Assembly: GCF_017377395.1 (NCBI RefSeq)
Contig: NZ_CP061800.1
Location: 5,911,633 to 5,975,632, forward strand
From: Desulfonema magnum
Lineage (GTDB): Bacteria; Desulfobacterota; Desulfobacteria; Desulfobacterales; 4be13
Reading direction: 5' to 3'
DNA length: 64,000 bases
Part shown: piece by piece, positions 34,148-43,094 of the stretch
How positions within the stretch are numbered: position 1 is the stretch's first letter
Layout: each line of letters opens with the position of its first letter
The notes under the pieces: model-generated
Told to the model about the DNA's origin: nothing
What the model saw: the letters and a program-made list of their open reading frames with translations, nothing else
Database searches by the model: none
Program-made: the position numbers and the translations under genes

Positions 34148-35386
34148 ATGTCTATAGATATCAAAATGGCTTGGCGGAATATCTGGCGGAATCCCAGACG
34201 AACCCTTCTGACCATTTCCGCTATTGCCTTTGCCAGTCTCCTGCTGGTCTTTATGTTGTCTTTTCAGTTCGGAAGCTATGAAACCATGATCAATGCCGCG
34301 GTGAAGATACAGACCGGCCATTTTCAGATACAGGCTGAAGGATACAGGGAAAAAAGAAGCATTCGTCAGGTGGTGTCTGATCCGGCCTCGGCTGGGAAGA
34401 TTCTGGACAAGATACCGGAGATAGCTGCTTACACCTTTCGTGCCGAGGCGTTTTCCCTGGTTTCTTCTGAAAATCGTACATATGGTGCAATGGTGGTGGG
34501 CGTTGACCCGGTCAGAGAAGCCGGCGTATCCACCCTTAAAGAGTTAATCAGGGAGGGAAGCTATTTCTCTGACAATGACACGGCTCATGCCTTGGTGGGA
34601 AGACTTCTGGCTAAAAACTTACAAGCAGGGATAGGAGATGAACTGATCCTACTGGGACAGGGACGTGACGGATCTGTCGCTGCCACGGTTGTGACGGTCA
34701 GGGGGATTTACAGTTCCGGCCAGGATGAATTTGATCGCTCTGCTATCCATATCCCTTTGAAATATTTTCAAGATATTTATACTATGAACGGGGCGGTCCA
34801 CGAAGTGATAGCTGTTGGCAGATCATTGGAAAATGTGTCCGAAATAAAGGCGGATGTCGTTGCCCATATAAAAAAATCAGCCATAAAATCCTCTCTCGTG
34901 GTTTTGGATTGGGAGGAGCTTATGCCCGGTTTGCGCCAGGCCATTTCCATGGACCTGATCAGCGGGCTTATTTTCTGGTTCCTTCTGATCATCATTGTGG
35001 CGTTCAGTATTTTAAACACGTTTCTCATGGCGATTTTCGAACGGACCAGAGAATTTGGCGTGATGATGGCTATCGGAACAACACCGGGGCGCCTGACCAA
35101 ACTTCTCCTGATTGAGTCCGTGTTTATGACCTTACTGGGGGTTATCTCAGGTATCTTTCTGGGGGGGCTGCTTACATGGTATTTTCAAATTCATGGGATT
35201 GATTTTGGCAGCGCAAATGAATTGTTGAGCCAGTATGGTATCTCCGGACGAATGTATCCCAAACTTTCCCTGCTTTCCGCTTTGCTCGGACCGGGCATGG
35301 TCCTGTTCATCACTTTTTTAGCCGCGCTGTATCCGGCTTTTAAGGTCAGGAAGCTGCGTCCGGTGGAAGCCATGTCATATACTTAA
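34148..35386 (+). CDS. FtsX/LolE-type ABC transporter permease
   Basis: 412 residues. WRNIWRNPRRTLLTISAIAFASLLLVFM is the typical N-terminal membrane entry of MacB/LolC/FtsX permeases. A large extracytoplasmic domain (about 50-270) is followed by three helices (275-310, 325-360, 375-400), with FERTREFGVMMAIGTTPGRLTKLLLIES as the coupling region and FKVRKLRPVEAMSY at the end. Such permeases work with an ATPase in lipoprotein release, export or mechanotransmission. No ATPase gene is adjacent on either side, so this is an orphan here or pairs in trans. Confidence 0.87.
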   Translation: MSIDIKMAWRNIWRNPRRTLLTISAIAFASLLLVFMLSFQFGSYETMINAAVKIQTGHFQIQAEGYREKRSIRQVVSDPASAGKILDKIPEIAAYTFRAEAFSLVSSENRTYGAMVVGVDPVREAGVSTLKELIREGSYFSDNDTAHALVGRLLAKNLQAGIGDELILLGQGRDGSVAATVVTVRGIYSSGQDEFDRSAIHIPLKYFQDIYTMNGAVHEVIAVGRSLENVSEIKADVVAHIKKSAIKSSLVVLDWEELMPGLRQAISMDLISGLIFWFLLIIIVAFSILNTFLMAIFERTREFGVMMAIGTTPGRLTKLLLIESVFMTLLGVISGIFLGGLLTWYFQIHGIDFGSANELLSQYGISGRMYPKLSLLSALLGPGMVLFITFLAALYPAFKVRKLRPVEAMSYT

Positions 35387-35665
35387 TTTATAGTTAAAAT
35401 TCATGTTGATTTTGTCAGATTTGCCAGCCAGGGGTTAAAAATTCCGTCTGGCAATATGAACGTCACAACCCCCTGTTCCACAAAAGAGATTCTCAAAATT
35501 TCACAGGTCTTCACCTGTCTTTGGCATATGAATATAAATTTACAAATCTGTATTTTTCCCCTCCATTTTATTACAAAATTGTAACTATTCTGCCTCATTT
35601 CTCAGACCCTTTTATTAAACTTATCTTATTGAATTATTATGATCATTTGTATTTTTTTATCATTA
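35387..35665. other. Regulatory region upstream of amtB
   Basis: About 280 bp without a gene before the sigma-54 core. This is where NtrC-type activator sites would lie; I cannot define them confidently by eye. Confidence 0.4.
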
Positions 35666-35681
35666 TGGCATACCTTTTGCT
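35666..35681 (+). promoter_or_regulatory. Sigma-54 promoter of amtB
   Basis: TGGCATACCTTTTGCT matches the -24/-12 consensus (TGGCAY-N5-TTGCW), with GG and GC 12 bp apart. Transcription would begin near 35,692, giving a leader of about 170 bases. It fits nitrogen control of the amtB-glnK-glnA group. Confidence 0.85.
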
Positions 35682-35861
35682 ATGTAATATATACAACTGA
35701 ATCACGCTTGATTCATCGAATAAGTGAGAGGACCTGATTTGCTGAGTTTATATTTTCGGAAAATGGCGCTTATCAATGATTATAAACCCGGCTGACAGAA
35801 TGAATCCAATTAACCGCTTGACATTTTATCAATTTTTTAAGAAAACAAGGAGATAAGAAAA

Positions 35862-37157
35862 ATGAAGCTGAAAAGTCTGGTGCTGACAGCAATTTTTTCA
35901 ATGATGCCATTTTCTCTGGCTTTTGCAGAAGGAGATACCTTAAATTCCGGAGATACCGCATGGCTCATTGTATCCACAGCATTGGTAATGGTCATGACGC
36001 CTGCGGGTCTGGCGCTTTTTTATGGCGGGATGTCGAGATACAAAAATCTGCTCAACACTTTTGCAATGACAATTGTCGCATATTGTCTTGCAAGTGTGAT
36101 ATGGATGATGTGGGGATATACCCTCGCGTTTGGCTCTGATAACGGCGGGCTCATCGGCGGCCTGGAATATTTGTTTATGTCCGGAATCGGGGTGGACAGC
36201 TTGTCAGGAACTATTCCGACATCTGTGTTCGCACTTTTTCAGATGACATTTGCCTGCATTACGGTGGCACTTGTTCTGGGTTCCATCGTTGACAGAATGA
36301 AGTTCTCTTCATGGATTATTTTTACGAGTTTATGGGTGACATTTATCTATTGTCCTGTGGCTCACTGGGTCTGGGGCGGCGGCTGGATGGGAGATATGGG
36401 TGCGCTTGATTTTGCAGGCGGAACCGTTGTTCATATCAACGCAGGTGTTGCCGGTCTTGTGCTTGCCCTGATGCTGGGAAAGCGAATCGGATATGGAAAA
36501 GAAGCCATGTTTCCGTCAAGTGTCTCATTAACTGCACTGGGAGCTGCTCTGTTATGGTTCGGATGGTTCGGTTTTAATGCCGGGAGTCAGTTGGCTGCTG
36601 ACGGCATTGCCGGTTCGGCGTTTTTAGTCACCAACACCTCGGCTTCCATTGCAGGACTTTCATGGCTGTTTGCAGAATGGCTTTATAATAAAAAACCCAC
36701 GGTACTGGGACTTGCCTCCGGAATCGTCGCGGGTCTTGTCGCCATCACACCGGCCGCGGGTTTTGTCAATTTACCGGCTTCTCTGATTATCGGACTTGTG
36801 GCAGGGGTTCTCGGGTTTTTCAGTGTTGCAATAATCAAGCACAAAGTTGGCTATGATGATTCTTTGGATGCGTTTGGCGTACATGGTGTATGCGGTATAT
36901 GGGGTGCGCTTGCCACAGGGATTTTTGCAAACCCGGCCATAACCGAAGGTGCAAAAGGATGGCTTTACGGAAACCCCAGACAGTTATGGATTCAGGTGGT
37001 CTCAATCGGAGCAACAGCAATCTACACAGCCATCGGAACGGTCATTATCGTTTACATAACAAAAGCCCTTACCAAAGGACTCAGAGTGGATCGGGAAAGC
37101 GAGATTGAAGGGCTTGACAGCTCAATACATGGGGAAAGAGCTTTTGAAATAGAATAA
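35862..37157 (+). CDS. amtB: Ammonium transporter Amt
   Basis: 431 residues after AAGGAGATAAG. Cleavable signal peptide (1-22, AFA-EG), then eleven membrane helices. The pore histidines are in VVHINAGVAGLVLALMLGKR and AFGVHGVCGIWGALATGIFA. GGMSRYKNLLNT and WFGWFGFNAGSQ are further family blocks. It conducts ammonia or ammonium into the cell and is blocked by the PII protein encoded next. A sigma-54 promoter stands in front. Confidence 0.97.
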   Translation: MKLKSLVLTAIFSMMPFSLAFAEGDTLNSGDTAWLIVSTALVMVMTPAGLALFYGGMSRYKNLLNTFAMTIVAYCLASVIWMMWGYTLAFGSDNGGLIGGLEYLFMSGIGVDSLSGTIPTSVFALFQMTFACITVALVLGSIVDRMKFSSWIIFTSLWVTFIYCPVAHWVWGGGWMGDMGALDFAGGTVVHINAGVAGLVLALMLGKRIGYGKEAMFPSSVSLTALGAALLWFGWFGFNAGSQLAADGIAGSAFLVTNTSASIAGLSWLFAEWLYNKKPTVLGLASGIVAGLVAITPAAGFVNLPASLIIGLVAGVLGFFSVAIIKHKVGYDDSLDAFGVHGVCGIWGALATGIFANPAITEGAKGWLYGNPRQLWIQVVSIGATAIYTAIGTVIIVYITKALTKGLRVDRESEIEGLDSSIHGERAFEIE

Positions 37158-37321
37158 TTTGAAACTCGGAACTTAAAATTTGAAACTTGGAGATGAAACT
37201 GGAAATCGTTACACATAAGAAAATTTTCGAGCCTCTGAATTTCGAGTTTCAAGTTTCAAGTTTCGAGTTTCGAGTTTCAAGTTTCAAGTTTCAAGTTTCA
37301 AGTTTCAAGTTTCGAGTTTCA
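37158..37321. repeat. Heptanucleotide arrays forming an inverted pair between amtB and glnK
   Basis: GAAACTT-type heptamers (37159-37200) face TTTCRAG heptamers (37240-37320, about eleven units). The two arms are complementary, so the transcript could form a long stem just before the glnK ribosome site (AAAGGAGAGG, 37321). The same heptamers occur inside the large TPR gene at 45,025-45,306. Confidence 0.75.
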
Positions 37322-37335
37322 AAGGAGAGGTAAAA

Positions 37336-37674
37336 ATGAAAAAAATTGAAGCAATTATAAAGCCTTTCAAACTGGATGATGTCAAAGAGGCGCTGAATGA
37401 AATCGGCATTCAGGGAATGACAATTTCGGAAGTCAAGGGCTACGGAAGGCAAAAAGGGCATAAAGAAATATACCGAGGTGCTGAATATGTGGTTGATTTC
37501 ATACCCAAGACGAAAATTGAAGTTGTAGTGCCATCAGATTTGGCAGACAAAGTAGTGGCAAAAATTCAGCAGGCTGCAAATACTGGCAAACTGGGGGATG
37601 GAAAAATCTTTGTGCTTCCCGTGGAAGAAGCTATCAGAGTTCGTACCGGAGAAAAAGGAAAAGACGCAATTTAG
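37336..37674 (+). CDS. glnK: Nitrogen regulatory protein PII
   Basis: 112 residues. Tyr51 in the T-loop (EIYRGAEYVVDF), the uridylylation site, is present, as are GYGRQKGH, the ATP-binding loop GDGKIFVLPVEEAIRVRTGEKG and the N-terminal KKIEAIIKPFKLDDVKEAL. PII senses 2-oxoglutarate and ATP/ADP and controls AmtB and glutamine synthetase adenylylation. Being next to amtB it is called glnK; glnB cannot be excluded. Confidence 0.96.
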   Translation: MKKIEAIIKPFKLDDVKEALNEIGIQGMTISEVKGYGRQKGHKEIYRGAEYVVDFIPKTKIEVVVPSDLADKVVAKIQQAANTGKLGDGKIFVLPVEEAIRVRTGEKGKDAI

Positions 37675-37972
37675 ACAGTTATCAGCAGAGACAAGGCACG
37701 GCCTTGTCTCTGCGTCTCTGCCTGTTTCAGGGGGCATTTTGGCTTAAAAGATGTGTACGGATTTACGCGTTGCCGTACTGACTGCCTAGTATTTTTAACA
37801 TCTTAAAAATTCAGTATTTAAAAAGTCAGATATAAAAAATTTGACTATTGCTTGATAAGTACCCGGACAAAAGTTCTTCGGTATTTTTATCCGGAGTGCT
37901 GAAGTGAAATTTTAGCACAGACACTTAACTGACAACCGACAACCGACAACTCAGAAAAGGAGAGCTTTTATC
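37675..37972. other. Spacer between glnK and glnA
   Basis: Contains a GC-rich hairpin GAGACAAGGCACGGCCTTGTCTC (37686-37708) after glnK, one end of the TAAGTACC repeat family (37857-37880), and an ACAACCG heptamer array (37927-37951) just before the glnA ribosome site. Confidence 0.5.
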
Positions 37973-39385
37973 ATGACACCGACACAAGTCTTAGCAATGG
38001 CAAAGGAAAAGAATATCAGAGTGGTTGATTTACGTTTTATGGATTTTCCCGGGGTATGGCAGCATTTTACGGTTCCCATAAGCGAGCTGGACGAATCAAG
38101 CTTTGATGACGGGTATGGTTTTGACGGTTCAAGTATCCGGGGCTGGCAGCCGATTAACGCCAGCGATATGCTCGTGATACCGGACGCTTCAACAGCTAAA
38201 ATTGATCCGTTTTATGAAGAGCCGACCCTGGTGCTTATTGGAAATATTTTTGATCCGCTCACCCGGGAAGCATACACCCGGGATCCGAGGAATATTGCTA
38301 AAAAGGCAGAAATGTATCTCAAAAGCACGGGAGTCGGTGATGTCGCATATTTCGGGCCGGAGGCGGAATTTTTTATTTTTGATGATGTCCGTTTTGAATC
38401 TTCAAAAAACGGGGCATTCTATCAGGTTGACTCGGTAGAGGGAAGTTGGAACACCGGCAGGGAAGAATGTCCCAATCTGGCTTATAAGCCCCGGCACAAG
38501 GAAGGCTATTTTCCGGTTCCCCCCACGGACAAGTTCCAGGATATACGGACTGAAATGCTCCTTACTTTGGAAGACCTCGGAATAGATGTTGAATGTCAGC
38601 ACCATGAAGTCGCGACAGCTGGTCAGGCAGAAATAGATATGCGGTTCAAGCCCCTGGTTCAGATGGGAGATCAGCTTGTCTGGTTCAAGTATATACTCAA
38701 AAATGTCGCGTGTAAGCACGGTCATACTGTAACCTTCATGCCTAAGCCCCTTTTTGAGGATAACGGAACCGGCATGCATACCCACATCAGCATCTGGAAA
38801 GGCGGTAAGCCGCTTTTTGCAGGGGATAAATATGCGGGCGTTTCCCAGGAAGCCCTGTACGCCATCGGCGGCATACTGAAACACTGTAAGGCATTATGTG
38901 CGTTCAGCAATCCCACCACCAATTCTTACAAAAGACTGGTTCCGGGATTTGAAGCACCGGTAAACCTGGCGTATTCAAGCCGTAACAGAAGTGCGGCAAT
39001 CCGTATTCCCATGTATTCCATGTCACCCAAGGCAAAACGAATAGAGTTCCGGACACCTGATCCCTCCTGTAATGGCTATCTGGCATTTTCCGCTATGCTC
39101 ATGGCTGTGTTGGATGGTATTGAAAATAAAATAGAGCCGGGTGATCCTCTGGACAAAGATATATACTCCCTTCCCCCGGAAGAACTGGCTAATGTTCCCT
39201 CTGCCCCGGGATCTTTGGAAGAAGCCCTTTCAGCTTTGGAAGAAGACAATGAGTTCCTGATGAAAGGCGATGTGTTTACCAAAGATGTGGTTGAGAAATG
39301 GATTGAGTACAAGACCGAAAAAGAGATCAATGCTGTGAAGCTTCGCCCGCATCCCCATGAATTTTTTCTGTATTTTGATATATAA
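37973..39385 (+). CDS. glnA: Glutamine synthetase type I
   Basis: 470 residues after AAAAGGAGAG. Conserved blocks: FDGSSIRGW, the metal-binding GPEAEFFIFD, AGQAEIDMRF, GMHTHISIWK, NPTTNSYKRLVPGFEAPVNL and RNRSAAIRIP. The adenylylation tyrosine is in LDKDIYSLPPEEL, so activity is likely controlled by GlnE, as in GSI-beta enzymes. It makes glutamine from glutamate, ammonia and ATP. Third gene of the amtB-glnK-glnA set, with its own terminator behind. Confidence 0.97.
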   Translation: MTPTQVLAMAKEKNIRVVDLRFMDFPGVWQHFTVPISELDESSFDDGYGFDGSSIRGWQPINASDMLVIPDASTAKIDPFYEEPTLVLIGNIFDPLTREAYTRDPRNIAKKAEMYLKSTGVGDVAYFGPEAEFFIFDDVRFESSKNGAFYQVDSVEGSWNTGREECPNLAYKPRHKEGYFPVPPTDKFQDIRTEMLLTLEDLGIDVECQHHEVATAGQAEIDMRFKPLVQMGDQLVWFKYILKNVACKHGHTVTFMPKPLFEDNGTGMHTHISIWKGGKPLFAGDKYAGVSQEALYAIGGILKHCKALCAFSNPTTNSYKRLVPGFEAPVNLAYSSRNRSAAIRIPMYSMSPKAKRIEFRTPDPSCNGYLAFSAMLMAVLDGIENKIEPGDPLDKDIYSLPPEELANVPSAPGSLEEALSALEEDNEFLMKGDVFTKDVVEKWIEYKTEKEINAVKLRPHPHEFFLYFDI

Positions 39386-39419
39386 TCTGTTCAGTACCCG
39401 TATGATCTGACTAGAAAGC

Positions 39420-39456
39420 AGCTAAAGCCTTTTAACAGGTTTTAGCTGTTTTTTTT
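39420..39456 (+). terminator. Intrinsic terminator of glnA
   Basis: AGCTAAAGCC and GGTTTTAGCT arms with an 8-base loop, followed by eight T's, 35 bp after the glnA stop. Confidence 0.85.
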
Positions 39457-39704
39457 CGAAAATTGAAAAACGCATCGTTTTTATGCAAAAGAAATATCTC
39501 ATAAAAATTCCTGACTGACAAAATCCTTCCCTAAAAATCAGATAAGATCATCCCAATATCCCCGTTATAGTTAATTTTCCAGACACCAGCCGCAAGGCCC
39601 TGTTTATATGAAAGCCGTTTGTGATTTGCCCCGGCTTTCATCGTTTATCGTGATCAGCAGGTCAGGTCCGTTTATAAAAAAATTCAGAATATTGTACTTT
39701 TTTT

Positions 39705-39825
39705 CTCGATGTTCAAGTTTTTTGTACCTGACTATATAAAAATGCCACACATACACCCCGGATAATATCCCGGATTAAAAATTGGCAACGAATTCAGTCA
39801 GTGGAAAAAACCTTGAACATCGAGT
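39705..39825. mobile_element. Inverted-repeat element, ACTCGATGTTCAAG family (short form)
   Basis: CTCGATGTTCAAGTTTTT at the left and CTTGAACATCGAG at the right, 121 bp. The core differs from the longer members and lacks the CATTCCTGCGAAAGCAGG arms. Confidence 0.65.
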
Positions 39826-40039
39826 TTTTTATAAATTTCCTGATATCAAAAACTGTTACAACTGATTGAAATATTGGATTGAGATTTACAAAATAGATAT
39901 GTCCCTCAATTTTTTTCTTAAAAACTAAGTTGAATATTAAATTATATTGGTTTACCATAAAAATACATGATCTGAAAATTTAGTTTTTCATGATCAGGGA
40001 TAAATTTTTTTATGAAAGGGGCCAGGGGCTAGGGGGCGG

Positions 40040-40770
40040 GTTTCATGGTTCGTGCCCGTTTATATGAAAGTGTTAAGTGTCAGGAAAAACTGCAAAACTT
40101 TCATCGTTCGTTGTGAGCGGCAGCTCATGGCCGTTTATATGAAAGTGTCAGGTGTTAAGTGTTAAGTGTTAGGAAAAACTTCAAAACTTTCATACTTCGT
40201 TGTGACCGTCAGGACATGGCCGTTTATATGAAAGTGTCAGGTGTTAAGTGTTAAGTGTTAGGAAAAACTTCAAAACTTTCATACTTCGTTGTGACCGTCA
40301 GGACATGGCCGTTTATATGAAAGTCCGGAGTGCAAAAATAGAGCGAAGCGGTTTTTTGCAGAGACTTTCATCATTCGTTGTGGGCGGCAGCTCATGGCCG
40401 TTTATATGAAAGTGTCAGGTGTTAGGTGTTAAGTGTTAAGTGTTAGGAAAAACTGCAAAACTTTCATACTTCGTTGTGACCGGCAGATCATGGCCGTTTA
40501 TATGAAAGTCATTGGTGATTTGTGATTTGCAATTTGTCTTCTGCCGCGGGTTTCATGGTGCGTTATGACCTGCCAGCCATCACAACGGACCATGAAATCC
40601 GGGGGTATATGACGAAATGTCAAAGGACAAATCACAAATCACCAATGACAAATCATAACTGACTTTCATATAAACAGATATGGCCTTCGGTCAAAACAAA
40701 CAATGAAAGCCTCCCCTGGTCCATAGCCCCTGGCCCTTGGCCCCCTTTCATATAAAAAATAATCATAGCT
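40040..40770. repeat. Amplified cluster of the CTTTCATATAAAC palindromic repeat
   Basis: At least six units in which ACTTTCAT, CGTTGTGA, a GC-rich middle and CATGGCCGTTTATATGAAAG follow each other about every 90 bp (for example ending at 40146, 40234, 40325, 40412, 40508). The outer arms ACTTTCAT/ATGAAAGT pair. The spacers are heptamer arrays such as GGTGTTAAGTGTTAAGTG and GTGATTTGTGATTTGC, different between copies. No gene. Confidence 0.8.
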
Positions 40771-40799
40771 CAAGCGGATATAATTACGAAGGAATTTTC

Positions 40800-43079
40800 A
40801 TGGCAAAAAAAGAACACCTTGATCTCATCAAAAAAGAAGTGAGTGCCTGGAATAAGTGGAGGAAAAATAATGCTACGGAAAAGCCTGATTTGTCGAACAT
40901 AAACCTTTGTCATTCAAACCTCAGCAGAGTGAACCTCAGCAAAACAAATCTCTGGGAGGCAAATTTCAGTAAGGCAAAGCTTAACGGGGCAGATTTCAGT
41001 GAAGCAGACCTTTGCTTTGCGGACTTCAGCGGGGCGCATATCAAAAATGCGAACTTCAGCGGGGCAAATCTCACAAATGTTGACTTCAGCGGGGCAAATC
41101 TGGCCAGGACGGATCTCAGAAGAGCGAAACTATGGGGAACAAACCTTAACAGAGCGGACCTCACGGACGCTGTTTTCGACGAAGCAGATATCAGCGAGGC
41201 GGATCTCAGTCATGCGGTTCTGACCAAAGTGAGTTTCCGGGGCACGAATTTCAGCGATGCGAAGCTGTTGAAGGTGAAGCTCAGTCATACTGACTTTAGC
41301 CATGCAATTTTCAACCATACGGACTTCACCGAGAGTATTGTGGAATGGAGTACTTTTGCCAATGTTGATCTCAGTAAGATAAAAGGACTGGATACCCTGC
41401 GGCATTACGGACCTTCGAGTATTGATATTAACACCACATATCGGTCCGGGGGGAACATCCCGGGGGTTTTTCTCCGGGGAACCGGGGTTCCGGATGATTT
41501 TATCAATTATATGGAAGTGATCACGGAACAGCCTGTCCGGTTTTATTCCTGTTTTATCAGTTACTCTGCTGAGGATCAGGCATTTGCGGAACAGTTGCAT
41601 ATTGATCTCTGTAACAAAGATGTCCGCTGCTGGACAGAGTGCAGAACCGAAAAAACAGCACCGAATATTTCGCATTCCATATTTCGCATTCCCCATTCGG
41701 CCCTGCTGATGGTGATTTCAGAACACTCAATTAACAGCCCGTGGATAGAACAGGAAATGCAGACATCTTTTCAGGAAGAACGCAGACATAAAAATATCAT
41801 ATTGTTTCCCCTGTGTCTGGACTCAGGCCTGCTGATAGACACAAAACAGACATGGGCAGCAGATATTCCCAATCTGACTGATTTCTCTCACTGGAAAGAG
41901 ACCCATGCATATCAGAAAGTATTTGACCAGATGTTTCACGATATTTGTGCTGCTTTTCCGGAAAAAGAAACCAAGGGCGTTAGTAACTTCAATAAACATC
42001 AGCCATTTTTCACATCTGATACAGAAATGAGGAGCATAAATTTCCCCCAGCCTCCGGATCAAATTAAATATAAAATTATCGGAGATAACGGCTGTCCGCT
42101 TTATAATCTTGAGGATGAATTAATATTATCAGAAAAATCCCTTTTATTTCCTCGTGACAAAGCTGCCTGTCTTATACTTCTCGAAGATATCATGAAAGTT
42201 CATATGAAATATGAAAAAATGGGCAGCCGTACTGGATACACGTTCAAATGCAGCGGATGTACGGGAATGATCCGATTAAAATATCAAAAGGAAAAGCCTG
42301 TCCCTGTGTCCTTGGATAAAATCGGAGACGATGAAGATGCCATGGTCAGCTTGTTGGCGACGTTCCCAATGTTTCAAAGCCTTCATGACAGGGATATCAA
42401 ATACATTGTCTCTTTTCTGCATCGCAAACGATTTACCACAGGGGATGTTGTTATAAGACAAGGGGATCCAGGGAGAAATTTGTACATTGTTGTGTCCGGA
42501 AGAATCGAAGTTTTAGGCGAGGCAGGCATAAGTATTGCTTTTATGGGAAGCGGGGAAGTTTTTGGCGAGATGAGCCTTCTCAGCGGTAATCCTGTCGGTG
42601 CCACGATAAAAGTTTTGGAACCTGTGACTGTTTTATATCTGAATGGCAGAGATTTTAAGAAAATTTTAAATGAATATCCTTCTCTCCAAATGTACTTCAC
42701 TCGTCTGCTTGCGGCGAGGATGGCTGAAATAAATCTTGCAAGATCAGAGGAATTTTCTTCCGGAATGGTGGGAATGCTTTCTGAAATGCCGCCTTCGGAG
42801 CTGCTTCAGACATTGAATGTAAACCAGAAAACCGGCGTATTAAGCTTACAGTTGTCTAAAGGAAACGCGCTACTTTCCTTCAGAGAGGGACAGCTTGTAC
42901 GAGTTGAATATAATAACAAAGAGGACAAAGAAGCCTTTTATGAGATATTGAGAGAAAAGGAGGGCAGATTTAAATTTACCCCGGGTCTGCCTTTGAAGGA
43001 CATACAAGCTGAGGAAATGGAAGATTTCATGTGGCTTTTAATGGAGGGAATGAGAAGAATAGATGAAAAAGATTATTAA
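40800..43079 (+). CDS. Pentapeptide-repeat / TIR / cyclic-nucleotide-binding / DUF4388 hybrid
   Basis: 759 residues from ATG 40800 (GAAGGA seven bases upstream). Order: short helix (1-25); pentapeptide repeats A(D/N)LxX (about 28-185, such as FSGANLTNVDFSGANL); a TIR domain (about 240-375, FYSCFISYSAEDQAFAEQLHIDL, CW, MVISEHSINSPWIEQEM, IILFPLCLD); a small domain with CSGCTG (about 415-500); a cyclic nucleotide-binding domain (about 515-640, FPMFQSLHDRDI, GEVFGEMSLLSG) and DUF4388 (about 650-759, MLSEMPPSELLQTLNVNQKTGVLSL). The Glu that serves catalysis in NAD-cleaving TIR domains (the IDES-like helix) reads ISHS here, so the TIR may be a scaffold only. An intracellular signalling hub, possibly cAMP/cGMP-controlled. 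Confidence 0.85.
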   Translation: MAKKEHLDLIKKEVSAWNKWRKNNATEKPDLSNINLCHSNLSRVNLSKTNLWEANFSKAKLNGADFSEADLCFADFSGAHIKNANFSGANLTNVDFSGANLARTDLRRAKLWGTNLNRADLTDAVFDEADISEADLSHAVLTKVSFRGTNFSDAKLLKVKLSHTDFSHAIFNHTDFTESIVEWSTFANVDLSKIKGLDTLRHYGPSSIDINTTYRSGGNIPGVFLRGTGVPDDFINYMEVITEQPVRFYSCFISYSAEDQAFAEQLHIDLCNKDVRCWTECRTEKTAPNISHSIFRIPHSALLMVISEHSINSPWIEQEMQTSFQEERRHKNIILFPLCLDSGLLIDTKQTWAADIPNLTDFSHWKETHAYQKVFDQMFHDICAAFPEKETKGVSNFNKHQPFFTSDTEMRSINFPQPPDQIKYKIIGDNGCPLYNLEDELILSEKSLLFPRDKAACLILLEDIMKVHMKYEKMGSRTGYTFKCSGCTGMIRLKYQKEKPVPVSLDKIGDDEDAMVSLLATFPMFQSLHDRDIKYIVSFLHRKRFTTGDVVIRQGDPGRNLYIVVSGRIEVLGEAGISIAFMGSGEVFGEMSLLSGNPVGATIKVLEPVTVLYLNGRDFKKILNEYPSLQMYFTRLLAARMAEINLARSEEFSSGMVGMLSEMPPSELLQTLNVNQKTGVLSLQLSKGNALLSFREGQLVRVEYNNKEDKEAFYEILREKEGRFKFTPGLPLKDIQAEEMEDFMWLLMEGMRRIDEKDY
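41667..41701 (+). repeat. Heptanucleotide array inside the TIR-domain coding region
   Basis: ATTTCGC, ATTCCAT, ATTTCGC, ATTCCCC, ATTCGGC: five 7-bp units in a row, coding NISHSIFRIPHSA where TIR domains usually carry the catalytic-Glu helix. Confidence 0.6.
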
Positions 43080-43094
43080 AAAAAACAGAGCGTA

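Noticed and set aside
37840..37860. Second sigma-54 promoter in front of glnA (TTGCTTGAT)
   Set aside because: A -12-like TTGCT is present but no GG at the required -24 distance.
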